Origin: Trifolium pratense
Taxonomy: Eukaryota; Streptophyta; Magnoliopsida; Fabales; Fabaceae
Assembly: GCF_020283565.1 (NCBI RefSeq)
Contig: NC_060063.1
Coordinates: 34,248,635 to 34,312,634 of the forward strand
Reading direction: 5' to 3'
DNA: 64,000 nt
Position numbers and translations under genes: made by a program
Shown: one piece after another, positions 46,591 through 58,980 of the stretch
Numbering within the stretch: position 1 is the first letter of the stretch
How the letters are laid out: every line of letters begins with the position of its first letter
The notes under the pieces: model-generated
Database searches by the model: none
Seen by the model: the letters and a program-made list of their open reading frames with translations, nothing else
Told to the model about the DNA's origin: nothing

Positions 46591-48583
46591 TGTAACACCC
46601 CGAACTAACTACCCTTAAAAACGTGATCTTAAAAACTTTTTAAAGATAAGTAGCCGGAGCGCTACGGAAAACATTTTTATAAAACGATCGTGCACATGAC
46701 ACGAAACGTCGCAGCGGAAAACATAATCATAAAGGATTTTCAAAGCAATGAACAAAGTAGTTCAAAAGATAATTCATTTATATAAAACATAAGTTAAGAT
46801 GTTCACATCGATATACGACGGAATACAAATGATCCCCGACTCGATGTTACAAAATACCAGAGCACTAATATACATCACAACGAAACTAACTTAACAAAAC
46901 TATACAAAGGTAGCCTACACTAGCTCCTCACCAAAAGTGCTCCACACCAAAACGATCTACAGCTAAAGCTCGATCGAAACCTCGACCTGAATACCTGAAC
47001 CCCCAAAGGTCCAGCACATAACAAATAGGTAGAGAGTTAGTAAACATAATCACATACATACGAATATAGAAACGCACCTATATTCAACCTATCACATATT
47101 ACTAACTCACACACATGCCTCCATAAGCAATACACCAGATAACACATACTCACAAATACACAACCAGATAGTTTCACGTCGTTTCGGACAACACAAAGAA
47201 CTCACATAACACATAACACATAATTGCACATTTACTCAAATGCGACTAATGCCAAACATTCAATGTCATGCCAACCTAGACACGACTAATGCATGTGGTA
47301 CCATCTTCTTTATCAAGGAACTTACCATTGATATCCTTCTTTATTGGACAAGTCCAATATCCTTCTTTATCAGACAAGTCTGATATCCCTAAATAATGCA
47401 TGAATTTATGAATGCCATGCATTTACCAAACATATGATAATCACTTAGCACGAAGCTACTGCTCACTACATGGATAACATAATCCATTAAACTTCTTTAT
47501 CAGACAAACTGATATTCTTCTTTATCGGACAATCCGATATACAAACATACATATACTTCTTTGACATTTTATATAAATGCCATCACACAACACAATTATT
47601 AAACATATAATAATTCCAAACCAAAACGAAACCAAATACATGGATACACACACTTTACAAACATCAGCAAAAATTGCTGTCACAGAGGCCTTCGCTAAGC
47701 GAGGGCCTAGCGAGACATGGCGAACCACACCAGTAAGTCACCTGCTCATGGCGAGCATTGGCGAGCTTCAGCGAACCTGTTCGCTGCAGCGAACTCTTGG
47801 TCGCTTAGCGAACTACACCAGATAAATATCTGTTCTTGAGTTTCAATAAGGCGGTTTAACCTTGAATCCACTCAAAAATTCACCTAGACATGTTATAAAT
47901 TCATATAAACAGCTAATTCAAGCATATATGGTATCAAGGAACATTAATCATCCCTTCCAAACATCCAAATACATCAAATAATCAAAATCATGTCAATTTC
48001 TTGCAAAATAAGCAAAGTTGCATAAACATGCAAAACCATCACCAAACATAAACATATTCCCTCCTAGATGTTCATTAAGCATACTAAGATGAAAAGACAT
48101 GTTTATGATAAAGAAACTTCACCCAAACCCCAAAGAAATTGGATGAGAGAGTTCAGGAATGGAGGCTAGACACCTCCCCTCTCTTGGATCACCCAAGCTT
48201 ATGCTTAACCACTCTCACCTTAGATTGAATGATGATTCTTGGCCTCTAACTCTTCTCCTTGCTCGTGTTCTTCTTCTAGCTCTCCTAGGGTTCTTGCTTT
48301 GCTCTAAGCTTACAAACCTCAACTTCTCATGAAAATTCAATTGTGAAACTATTCATTGGTTTGACTTGGTTACTTATACCACTTCTATTGGATCATGAAC
48401 CAAGCCCAATGGCTTAGGCCCATTAAGCTCTCACGCCTAAAGCCCACTAACACGACAAAGGTTTCGCTCACAAACTTATGTTCGCGATAAATAATAATAG
48501 GTCGCGTAAATAAATATTTAACACTAACCCAAAATATATGCAAATATATAAAATATCGATTTACTAAAAATCGGGTCGTTACA
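46591..48583 (-). repeat. 5' LTR of the gag-only element
   Basis: 1993 bp. Carries the 53 bp missing from its partner (about 46796-46848) and the same stem-loop array at about 47312-47539. Confidence 0.88.
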
Positions 48584-50058
48584 TGTCACATATCATTTAT
48601 CATAAAATGCACACATAGCCTAATGCAACTCTAATGCTTCAACTTTATGAATGTCACCCTAGACATTTCTAATGCATGTGGTACCATCTTCTTTATTAGA
48701 GTATCTCACCTCTAATATCCTTCTTTATCGGATAAATATAATCCGATATACTTCTTTATTGGAATATCCAATATCCTATTTAATTCATGAATGCATGTAT
48801 ATGTTTTTCATGAATTCACTCACAATTATATAGCATAAAGCTCTTCCTTTATTATGTGGAACACTATCCAACATACTTCATCATTAAGATTTAACAAAAC
48901 CTTAATATCCTTCATTTATATTTCATACACGATTAACAATCATATAACGATTAGCAATGAGCATTATAAGCATCAACATGCATCAACAATCATGTAAGAA
49001 TACCATTCAACCATGTTACAAGTGCCTAATTACACTTACAAACATCAACAAAAATTGCTGTCACAGAGGCCTTTGCTAAGCGAAGGCTCAGCGAGACATG
49101 GCGAACCTCACCAGGAAGTCACCTGCTCATGGCGAGCATTGGCGAGCCTCAGCGAACTACTCGCTGAGCGAAGGCTTAGCGAGCCTAAGCGAACAACGCC
49201 AGGAAGACACCTGCTCGTGGCGAGCTGCAGCGAGCTGTGGCGAGCTGTTCGCCACACGTTCGCTGAGCGAAGGCCTAGCGAGTGCCTCCTGTCAGGACAG
49301 TTCAAAACTTGCGTTTTCTACACCAAATCACCCAAAAATCCCATTTTTCATGTTATAAATCCCAAAAGAGTTTGTATTCCCACATAACAAACATAGATAA
49401 ACACAAAAGGACAGTCCATTTCTCAGATCTACCTCATAAACATCGAAAAAGTAAAGATTGACACTTTTTCATCAAAACTCTCAAGAACACAAAGTTCTTG
49501 AGTTTAATATGTTATAAAACTCGTTTTTAACCATTATTTTCGTTCATTAATCATGTTAAAAGCATGTTAAACATATTAAGAACCTTAGGAACGATTTCCA
49601 TCAAGAAAATCCGATCTAAGCTAAAACGAAAATGGGGTGGAGGAAGTTCGGGTGAGGAGAAATCGACATTCTCCCCTTCCTCGGGTCACCCACGATTAAG
49701 GAATCTACTCTCATACCTGGATTCGAAGAAAGCACGACGAAAATCTCGAATCTCTAGCTCTCCCTCTTGCCCTAGCTCCCAAGCTCTCTTCCTCTCTCTC
49801 AAGAACACAAGAACAAAAGAGAAATGAATTTCTCTTCTCCCTCTCATGGCCATATGGCGCCACACACACACACACACAAGGCCCATTGGGCCTCAAGCCC
49901 AATTGGCTTGGCCCAATAACACGTTAACTCTCACTACTCGCTTAATAACTAAAGTACTCGGTAAATAACTCAAGTTATTAACTTAATTAAAATTCTACGT
50001 TAATAAAATATTTTAACACATAAAAATAATAATTTGAAAATTGGGTCGTTACAAAAGC

Positions 50059-51016
50059 CAACCAGCCAGATGCTGGACTTAGGTGCTGTAGCATCATAGT
50101 ACAGCATACTGATGCTCTGTTTTCGTGCAGAATTTTTATTTCAAATCTCAGTCAAGATTTGCTTCAATTATATATTCAAGCACGTGCGCCTGGGCAAAAC
50201 GAGCCTTGCTCAGCAAGTTTTATTGAAGTCGGCTGAAGGAATGTTACTTAAAACAAAAATATAATTATATTATATTTTTGGCGTTTTTTTTTTGTTTGGT
50301 ACAACATGAAACGAACATATTATATTTTTGAAATCAATTTAGGGTTGGGCCGCAATTCCTACAGCTGTACATGTCTGAAGACCTAACTTGGACATCAAGA
50401 CAATTGAAGACTATAAATATGTGAAGCCTAAAGCCTTTACAATTTGTGTATTCTAAACCGTGTATTCTACAAAGTGTGCGTTTTTAAGGTGTAGAGTGTG
50501 TGTCTTTTGTGAGCCTTTCTTGTGTCGATTTGATGCAAGTTTAGGACTGGGTTTGGGTTGTGTGTTGTAAGCTACTCCTAAGCTTTTAAGCACGGAGGTA
50601 GTGTGTGTGATTCACTCATAAGCTTTTAAGCAAGAGTGTGGTCTAGTTTCTAGGAGAGTGTCTCCATCCTGATTGCTATTATTGACAGCAACATAGTACG
50701 TGTTGTTAGAAGGAATTTGGGACGGGGTCTCATTATCTAAGAGGTTCTTAGGTAGGATTGCACGGGTAGTGTCTAGGTGATAAGTCAAGTACCGGGTGTT
50801 GGTCGAGGGCTTTGAACTAGAGCTATTATAGTGGATTCATTCCTGGATTGGTATCCCCCAGAGTAGGTGACGTTGCACTGAACTAGGTTAACAACTATCT
50901 GTCTTATTTATTATTCTGCAATTTATTTATTTATTTCATGTGTTCTGCGACTGTCTTGCGGCAACGTATGCTATAGCATCTTGTGCAGCATTGTGTTCAC
51001 TGCGTACCAGATTACA
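50059..51016 (+). repeat. 5' LTR of the plus-strand Sirevirus (main part)
   Basis: Continues the LTR begun at 42803. It includes TGCTGTAGCATC (50085) and the palindromic TATGCTATAGCATC (50967), a likely TATA region near 50413 (CTATAAATATG), and ends in GATTACA before the primer site. It is the inverted equivalent of 57989-58980. Confidence 0.82.
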
Positions 51017-51030
51017 ATTGGCATCAGAGC
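51017..51030 (+). promoter_or_regulatory. Primer-binding site of the plus-strand Sirevirus
   Basis: TTGGCATCAGAGC directly after the LTR. It differs by one base from the usual TTGGTATCAGAGC complement of initiator tRNA-Met. Confidence 0.75.
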
Positions 51031-51068
51031 AAGCACCCTTTCTGGTTATAGGGTGAGCTCCAGGGAGA

Positions 51069-52109
51069 ATGTCTGGCAACATGGACAAAGAAGGAGGACT
51101 TGTAAGCAGACCACCGCTTCTCGTTGGTATCTCCAACTATGATTATTGGAAATCACGCATGATTGCTTTCCTAAAATCTATGGATAGCAAAACTTGGAAA
51201 GCTGTTCTGAAAGGATGGGACCCCCCTGTGGTCATGGACAAGGATGGAAAACCAGCACTTGAACTAAAAGCTGAGGAGGACTGGTCTAAAGAAGAAGATG
51301 AGCTTGCTTTGGGAAACTCAAAAGCATTATATGCATTATACAATGGGGTAGACAAAAAATATGTCTCAGCAAAGGAAGCTTGGAAGATTCTTGAAACTGT
51401 TCATGAAGGTACTCCTCAGGTAAAAATGTCTAAATTACAGATCCTTACTACTCAGTTTGAAAATTTACGTATGAAGGATGAGGAAACAATTCAAGATTTT
51501 CATATGACTATTCTAGATTATGATAATCAATTTGATTCTTTGGGGGAGAAAATTCCCGAAGAAAAGTTAGTAAGGAAAATGCTCAGATCTCTTCCGAAGA
51601 AATTTGATATGAAAGTCACAGCTATGGAAGAAGCCAAAGAAATATCTCAGATGAAGCTGGATGAACTGGTTGGATCACTCCAAACTTATGAAAGTACTGC
51701 AAATGGAAGAAGTGAAAAGAAAAATAAGAGCATTGCCTTCTCATCTAAAAATAATGAAGAAGAATTGGAGGATGAAGAAGAATCTAATGAGAGCATTTCT
51801 GAGGCCATGGTGTTATTGGGAAAACAATTCAACAAAGTTCTGAAACGAATGGATAAGAGACCCAGATCAAATTTCAAAAACAATGCTCCAGGCACTATGC
51901 ACAGCAATGAAAATCAAGGAAAACCAAAGAGTGATGAAAAATCAAACTTAAATAGAAACATTCGATGTCATGAATGTGAAGGATATGGTCACATCAGACC
52001 TGAGTGTCCAACATATCAGAAGAGAACAAAGAAAGGGCTAACTGTCAGTTGGTCTGAGGATGATGATTCAGAAGATGATACAACATCTGTAACTGCTAAA
52101 CATATCTAA
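51069..52109 (+). pseudogene. Sirevirus gag, frame broken at its end
   Basis: 346 codons from the ATG at 51069 (MSGNMDKEGG). The UBN2-type gag region spans about residues 1-220, with YDYWKSRMIAFLKSMD, AWKILETVHEG and FENLRMKDEETIQDF. A CCHC knuckle CHECEGYGHIRPEC lies near residue 300. The stop at 52107-52109 results from a 10-bp tandem duplication (AAACATATCT twice, near 52097-52116). In the frame after it the protein continues as SVLTGIVTSDTESDDGEV and a coiled-coil-like stretch. The original frame was therefore longer, and this copy is inactive. Confidence 0.85.
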
Positions 52110-52116
52110 ACATATC

Positions 52117-52638
52117 TCAGTCTTAACAGGTATTGTTACATCTGATACAGAATCTGATGATGGAGAGGTAACCTATGAAGAGCTTGCTGAATCCTACAAG
52201 GAACTTTGTCTTAAGAGTGAAGAAATTTGCAGGGTTATTGAGAAACAAAAGGTAACCATCAATGAGTTAAAAGCAGAAAAATTTGAGAATATCTCAAAGA
52301 TGGAGGAACTTCAAAAGAAGGTAAATTATCTATCCTCTTATCTTGAAGAAGCTAAGGAAGTCATTGAAAAATTAAATGCTGACATTTGGCGGCTGAGAAA
52401 ATTCTCTGACATGTTGTATAAAGATGATGAGCATCTTGACAAACTTCATAAGGCTGATGGTCAACTGGAGGAAATCTTAGAGAAAAATGTTTGAAAGCCT
52501 AAGAATATTGGGCTTAGCTATGAGAATGTCAACAAATTCAAAAAATACAGTCCTGACCTCATGTACATGGATCCTAGAGAAACTCAGAAGCAAAGGATGC
52601 CTTACCAGAAGCCGCAGCATCATCAGCAGCATCCCATG
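52117..52638 (+). pseudogene. Continuation of Sirevirus gag with an in-frame stop
   Basis: After the 10-bp duplication the frame continues with a lysine/glutamate-rich, probably coiled-coil segment (MEELQKKVNYLSSYLEEAKE). It then meets a TGA at about 52492 (EKNV-stop-KPKNIGL) and runs on as a histidine/glutamine-rich stretch until the solo LTR at 52639. The coiled-coil region followed by a second zinc knuckle matches the extended gag of Sireviruses. Confidence 0.75.
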
Positions 52639-54876
52639 TGTAACACCCAAACCCATTATTTATATATTTCTACCTTTAGTAAAATCTTTTTCAAAATACG
52701 CAACGGAAAATCACATTTAATTTGTTGAATATCGGTTCGAGTATTACACTCCTCTATCAAAATAATACTAATGTAATTAATTAGTAAAAATAGTGTTTAT
52801 ACAAATGTTAAATCAACTAATGTATTTATTAGCTATACAAAACAACCTAGATAAGGAGACTCTATATACATATAAAACCCCTTTTTCCCGTGTCACAATC
52901 AGAGCGGAGCTTCACCGACAACTCGACATCGAATACCACAAAACCTGTAAATCTGGACCCCCAACGATCCAGCACATAACACATAAAAGAGAGTTAGATA
53001 ACATACTCAAAATATAAGTGTAAGTAAATGGTACTTAAACACTTCTTCATAAAGACATGCATAATCATACATTATACATATACACCACCATCATTCATGC
53101 ATATTCTTCATTTATCACATAATCAATCATCCACAATTATACACCAAACATATAGTTTCACGTCGTCTCGGACAATACCAAAACATCAACAAATACACAT
53201 AACTCAATTACAAATAGGAATACACATAAAGTTCCTAATGTAATCTAACACCACAAATACACGGTTCAGATTATGGTCATGACGGACCCTGCATTGTTCA
53301 TTTTATAGTCATGACGGACTCTGCTCCTCACATACGGATTAACAATCAACATTTACCAAGTACGTGTCAAACATTATTTATCATAAAATGCACACATAAT
53401 CCCTAATGCAATCTAATGCTTCACATTCATGCTATGTCCTCTAGACACCTCTAATGCATGTGGTACCATCTTCTTTATTAGAGTATCTCACCTCTAATAT
53501 CCTTCTTTATCGGATAAATATAATCCGATATCCTTCTTTATTGGAATATCCAATATCACATATATTCATGAATGCATGTATATGTTTTTCATGAATTCAC
53601 TCACAATCATTTTAATTAGCATTAAGCTCTTCATTTACTAATGTGGAACACTATCCAACATTACTTCTTTATTAAGATAACACTATACCTTAATATCCTT
53701 CTTTATCGAATAACATAATTCGATATACTTCTTTATTAAGTTAATTAACACCTTAATATACTTCTTTGACATTTTAACAAACATCATCAACACAATCAAC
53801 AACAATTATATTCCACACACATAATCAACAACTATCATCACAATACAATTAATCATGGTTATAAACACCTAATTGCATGTTAGGATACCTTAAATCCATG
53901 TTACAAGTGCCTAATTGCACTTAAAACAACTATCAAAAAGTTGCTGTCACAGTGCTGTTCGCTAAGCGAACCCGTAGCGAAGGCTTAGCGAAGCTGTTCG
54001 CTAAGCGAACCCGTAGCGAATGGATAGCGAACCAAGTCAGGGTAGTTCGAGCTCGTGGCGAACCAGTAGCGAGCAGTCAGCGAACTATTCGCTAAGCGAA
54101 CCCGTGGCGAAGGCCTCCTGTCAGGACAGTTCAAAACTTGCGTTTTCTACTCCAAATCACCCAAAAATCCCATTTTTCATGTTATAAACCCCAAATGAGT
54201 TCACATACAAGTGCAACAAACATGTTTAAGCATAAAAGGACGGCTAGTTTTCCCGATCTACATCGTTATCATCGAAAAAGTAAGAATTTGTCACTTTTAT
54301 ACAAAACTCACATAAAAACACAAGTTCTTGAGTCAAACACTCACAAATTCGTTTTTACTTATTTAAATCGTTCATACATCATGGTAAAAGCATATACAAC
54401 ATGTTATGAACCTACAAATCGATTTCCATTACGAAAAATCCATTCAAACTAAAACGAAAATGGGGTGGAGGAAGTTCGGGTGAGGAGAAATCGACATTCT
54501 CCCCTTCCTCGAGTCACCCACGAATATGAAATCTACTCTCTTACCTGGATTCGAAGAAAACACGACGAAGCTCTCGAATCCCTAGCTCTTCTTCCCGCCC
54601 TAGCTCCTCAAGCTCTCTCCTTCTCTCTTCACTCTCACAAGAACATGAGAAATGAAATGTTCTCTCTCCCTCTTGGGCTATATGGTGCCCCCTCACAAGT
54701 CCACAAGGCCCGTTGGGCCTCAAGCCCAATTGGCTTGGCCCAACTCGTGTTAACTCTCACTAACTCGCGCGTTAACTAAAACTCTCGATAAATAACATAG
54801 TTATTATCTTACCTAAAAACCACATCACCAAATAATTAAACACTTAAATAGTGAATAATAAATTTGGGTCGTTACA
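52639..54876 (-). repeat. Solo LTR in the Sirevirus gag-pol
   Basis: 2238 bp, TGTAACACCCAAACCC...GGGTCGTTACA, with target duplication CCATG (52634-52638 and 54877-54881). Same family as 29360-31625 but clearly diverged from it. It has a six-unit stem-loop array at about 53470-53770. In place of the GGCGGAA hairpins it has a TTCGCTAAGCGAA block at 53957-54113. Confidence 0.88.
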
Positions 54877-56994
54877 CCATGTCAAGAAATAGAGGAAAAC
54901 ACCATGCTTGGAGATGTCATTACCGTGGTAGAAAAGGGCACATAAGGCCTTACTGCTACAAACTATTTGGGTACCCTAACAGACGCCCTCAGCATAAACT
55001 TCTTTCCACAACTCCCTCTACTCAACAAGAATGGAAACCTAAAGGTGAAAATGAGAAGAAAAGTGATACAACTCAACCTGAAGAAGAGATTACTGCTCTG
55101 ATTGCTCACACATCACTTAGAGCTTCATCAAGAGAAGACTGGTACTTCGATAGTGGCTGTTCAAGACACATGACCGGAATAAGTAAATTTCTTGTCGGTA
55201 TAAAGTCTTATTCAACCAGCTTTGTAACCTTTGGTGATGGTGCTAAAGGAGAAATTGTTGGGATAGGGGAGCTCAGAAGTAATAGCTTGCCTAAACTAAA
55301 CAATGTGTTGTTAGTAAGAGGACTGACTGCAAATTTGATAAGTATTAGTCAACTATGCGACCAAGGAATGAAAGTAAACTTCACCAAGTCTGAATGTTTG
55401 GTTACAAATAACGAAGGTGAGATTTTGATGAAAGGTGTCAGATCAAAAGACAACTATTATCTATGGGTCCCCTAAGAAGAAGCAAATATGTCAACATGCT
55501 TAATCACGAAAGAAGATGAAGTAAAACTATGGCACCAAAAGCTTGGTCATCTTAATCTAAGAAGCATGAAGAAAGCAATATCTAAAGAAGCCATCAGAGG
55601 ACTACCAAATCTCAAAATTGAAGAAGGTAGCATATGTGGAGACTGTCAAATTGGAAAACAAACCAAGATGCCACATCCAAAGCTACAGCATCTTACCACC
55701 ACCAGAGTTCTTGAACTTCTACACATGGACTTGATGGGTCCTATGCAAACTGAAAGCTTAGGAGGTAAAAGGTACGCCTATGTTGTTGTTGATGACTTTT
55801 CTAGATACACCTGGATAAATTTTATTAGAAAGAAATCAGAAACCTTTGATGTGTTCAAAGATCTATGTATTCAACTTCAAAGGGAGAAAAACAATGTTGT
55901 ATTAAGGATCAGGAGTGATCATGGTAAGGAGTTTGAAAACTCAAGGTTCTCTGACTTCTGTGCCTCTGAAGGTATCATACATGAATTCTTATCTCCCATT
56001 ACACCACAACAAAATGGTGTAGTAGAAAGAAAAATAGAACTATACAAGAGTCTGCAAGGGTAATGTTACATGCAAAGAAGCTTTCCCATGGTTTTTGGGC
56101 AAAAGCTATGAATACTGCTTGTTATATCCATAATCGTGTCACCCTGAGATCTGGAACTACAACTACTCTGTACGAATTATGGAAAGAGAGGAAACCTACT
56201 GTTAAGCACTTCCATGTGTTTGGTAGTAAATGCTACATCTTGTCTGATAGAGAACCAAGAACCAAAATGGACCCTAAAAGTGATGAAGGCATATTCTTGG
56301 GATACTCAACAAATAGCAGAGCCTACAGAGTATATAATAATAGAACCAAAACCATGATGGAGTCTATAAATGTGGTAATAGATGACACCTCAAGTGAAAC
56401 TGCTGAAGATGATACAGAAGATGCTATAGCATCTATAACAGGTGGTGAAGATTCTGAAACTATTAATGAATCCAAGAATGATACAGAGGTTACTGCATCT
56501 GAACAAATCTCTACTACTCCAAAGAAAGGCCCTTCTACTCGTACTCAAAAGAATCATCCTACAGACCTGATTATTGGTAATCCTAATCAAGGAATTACTA
56601 CTAGAAGGACACTCGACTTAGTTTCTAATGCTTGTTTTGTGTCTAAGTTTGAACCAAAAAATGTAAAGGAAGCTCTCACTGATGAGTTCTGGATAAATGC
56701 TATGCAAGAAGAGCTAAATCAGTTCAAGAGAAATGAAGTTTGGGACTTGGTTCCTAGACCAAAAAATGCAAATGTAATTGGTACCAAATGGGTCTACAAG
56801 AACAAGTCTGATGAAAGTGGAACTGTGACCAGAAACAAGGCAAGGCTGGTTGCACAAGGATATTCACAGATTGAAGGGATAGATTTTGATGAGACTTTTG
56901 CTCCGGTTGCTCGTCTTGAATCCATTAGATTACTTCTAGGAGTGGCATGCATTCTAAAATTCAAGTTATTCCAAATGATGTGAAAAGTGCTTTC
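54877..56994 (+). pseudogene. Sirevirus pol, broken and truncated in RT
   Basis: Begins with a second zinc knuckle whose second cysteine is replaced by arginine (CHYRGRKGHIRPYC). Protease follows ([13 protein letters not shown]). A CAA-to-TAA stop lies after YLWVP near 55473. Integrase follows ([20 protein letters not shown]). A one-base deletion in VVERK near 56030 shifts the frame. The start of RT carries a second one-base deletion near 56977 (QM-stop in place of QMDVKSAF). The sequence ends at 56994, where the next element starts. Lesions were identified by comparison with the intact minus-strand copy at 60959-64000, to which it is otherwise nearly identical. Confidence 0.88.
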
Positions 56995-57988
56995 TGATAC
57001 ACCTAAAAAGATGTTATTTATTTAGTTAATTTACTATTATATTTTATATGTTTTTGTTTCGATTTCGAAGTTTTATTATATAAATAGTTACTTATTTCTC
57101 GTATTTTAAATAAACAGATAAAAAGTGCACGAATTGAAGAAAGGAGCAAAAATGGACTAAAAAGGAGCAAAAACGGACGAAAAAGGCCACACATGTGCAG
57201 CCCACCAGCACAACACGCAAGCATGCATGCCGCTCACCAACAAGCCCAAGATGGCGCCCACCAGCTGGCCATCAATGGCGCTCACCAACCTGCTCCAAGT
57301 GGCGGTCGCCACTTCCTTCAAGATCATGGCCATCCATGTGATCAAACGGCCATGCGAGATTCTCAACAAGTCCCACATCGGCCAGAATTTGTTTCCCCCC
57401 TCTTGTATTTTAGTATAAATAGGCTAGTTCTCTTCACTCAAAAACATAACACTTGACTTGGAGAATTGAGAACTAGGCTTAGTACCACAAGGTTTTCTTC
57501 TCTAAAGTTGAGAGTTTAGTATTATTTTATTCTCCGTTGAGAATTTAATAAGTTTTTTTTATTTCCCGGCGTCTGTACTTTCAGCCTTTTTATTTCAGGT
57601 TCTCATTTTATTTTATGGTCTTATTTATTTCTTGTCTTTATTTTATTGCTTTTATTTTATGCTTTTAATTTTCGCTTTTATTTTTATTATGTCTTTTTAT
57701 TTATTTGCCTATTTTATTTTTATGTCTTTAGTTTTAATTATGTCTAGCTAAATTAATATTGCTAGGATGTGTAGCTAGTAGCTAATAGGGGTTCGGTAGT
57801 TAATTCGTGCTTAATAGTTTTCAACCACCAGTTTTAAATAAATACGTTTTCAAACGATTTGTCACGAGAGTGAGGATTGTTTTAAAGGCAATAAACCAAC
57901 ATTGACGAGAGTTGAGGTTTAGGGTCGGATAGTTAAAACTGATCGTTAGTTCTAAAGTCCGCGAGAGCTATTTAGGATTGATGAGTTT
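56995..57988 (+). repeat. Left part of an LTR or element nested in Sirevirus pol
   Basis: Starts TGATACACCTAAAAAG directly after CTTTC in the pol gene. Contains a good core promoter (AGTATAAATAGG near 57412) about 420 bp in. Upstream are repeated GGAGCAAAAA(T/C)GGAC words and CACCAGC/CTCACCAAC words. No coding sequence. It is interrupted at 57988 by the minus-strand Sirevirus, and its other end is outside the window. Family not identified. Confidence 0.6.
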
Positions 57989-58980
57989 TGAAATCTGGCA
58001 CGCAGTGAACACAATGCTGCACAAGATGCTATAGCACACGTTGCAGCAAGACAGTCGCAGAACACAGTAAATAAATAAATTAATTGCAGAACAATAAATA
58101 AGACAGGAAATTGTTAACCCAGTTCAGTGCAACGTCACCTACTCTGGGGGATACCAATCCAGGAATGAATCCACTATAATAGCTCTAGTTCAAAGCCCTC
58201 GACCAACACCCGGTACTTGACTTATCACCTAGACACTACCCGTGCAATCCTACCTAAGAACCTCTTAGATAATGAGACCCCGTCCCAAATTCCTTCTAAC
58301 AACACATACTATGTTGCTGTCAATAACAATAATCAGGATGGAGACACTCTCCTAGAAACTAGACCACACTCTTGCTTAAAAGCTTATGAGTGAATCACAC
58401 ACACTAACTCCGTGCTTCAAAGCTTAGGAGTAGCTTACAATTAACAACCAAAACACAGTCCTAAACTTGCATCAAATTGACACAAGAAAGGCTGACAAAA
58501 GACACACACTCTAAACCTTAAAAACTCACACTTTGTAAAAAACACGGTTTAGAATACATGAGTTGTAAAGGCTTGAGGCTTCACATATTTATAGTCTTCA
58601 ATTGTCTTGATGTCCAAGTTAGGTCTTCATACATGTACAGCTGTAAGAATTGCGGCCCAACCCTAAATTAATTTCAAAAATATAATTTGTTTGTTTCATG
58701 TTGTACCAAACAAAAAAAAACGCCAAAAATATAATATAATTATATTTTTGTTTTAAATAACTTTCCTTTGACCGACTTCAATAAAACTTGCTGAGCAAGG
58801 CTCGTTTTGCCCAGACGCACGTGCCTGAATATATAATTGAAGCAAATCTTGACTCAGATTTGAAATAAAAATTCTGCACGAAAACAGAGCTTCAGTATGC
58901 TGTACTATAACGCTACAGCATCTCAGTCCAGCATCTGGCTGGTTGGCTTTTGCAAAATGTAGCCAATCAAAACACCAACA
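57989..58980 (-). repeat. 3' LTR of the minus-strand Sirevirus
   Basis: 992 bp. On the minus strand it starts TGTTGGTGTTTTGATTGG and ends CCAGATTTCA. It carries GATGCTATAGCAC (58025) and CGCTACAGCATC (58911). Confidence 0.88.

Larger units (their letters stand above)
43541..48583 (-). mobile_element. Gag-only LTR retrotransposon (TR-GAG type), 5.0 kb
   Basis: LTRs lie at 43541-45480 (3', 1940 bp) and 46591-48583 (5', 1993 bp). The 53-bp length difference is one deletion near 43747. Otherwise they differ at only a handful of positions by eye. The target duplication TGTCA lies at 43536-43540 and 48584-48588. The interior is only 1.1 kb. It has a polypurine tract (minus-strand AAGGGGGGTAGAGT), one gag gene and a primer site TGGTATCAGAGC. 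There is no protease, RT, RNase H or integrase, so it must borrow these from a partner. The clean boundaries and low LTR divergence indicate a recent jump. Confidence 0.88.
42839..50053 (-). repeat. Solo LTR split by a nested element
   Basis: Starts TGTAACACCCAAACCCC at 42839 and ends GGGTCGTTACA at 50053. The target duplication is AAAGC (42834-42838 and 50054-50058). Without the nested element at 43541-48583 it is about 2.17 kb. It belongs to the same LTR superfamily as 29360-31625. The right part shares GACACTTTTTCATCAAAACT and the GGCCCATTGGGCC block, and also has the CTTCTTTAT stem-loops and a GCGA-rich block. Confidence 0.85.
42803..56994 (+). mobile_element. Sirevirus-type copia element, plus strand, heavily interrupted
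   Basis: The 5' LTR begins TGTTGGTGTTTTGATTGG at 42803, is split after 36 bp by a solo LTR, resumes at 50059 and ends ATTACA at 51016. Removing the insertion gives 994 bp, against 992 bp for the LTR of the related minus-strand element at 57989. The primer site TTGGCATCAGAGC follows, then gag at 51069. A second solo LTR lies at 52639-54876. The pol frame stops at 56994, where another element begins; the remainder is presumably beyond the window. The frame also carries stop codons and small indels, so the copy is dead. Confidence 0.85.

Noticed and set aside
49013..49387. 124-codon frame rich in leucine, serine and arginine
   Set aside because: It is a translation of the GCGA palindrome block of a solo LTR.
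53957..54113. CRISPR-like alternation of TTCGCTAAGCGAA repeats and spacers
   Set aside because: This is plant nuclear DNA. The repeats are irregular in spacing and lie within an LTR, with no cas genes.
57193..57456. 87-codon frame with AHQ/PTS-rich sequence
   Set aside because: It lies over the CACCAGC repeats and the TATA region of an LTR and has no domain.
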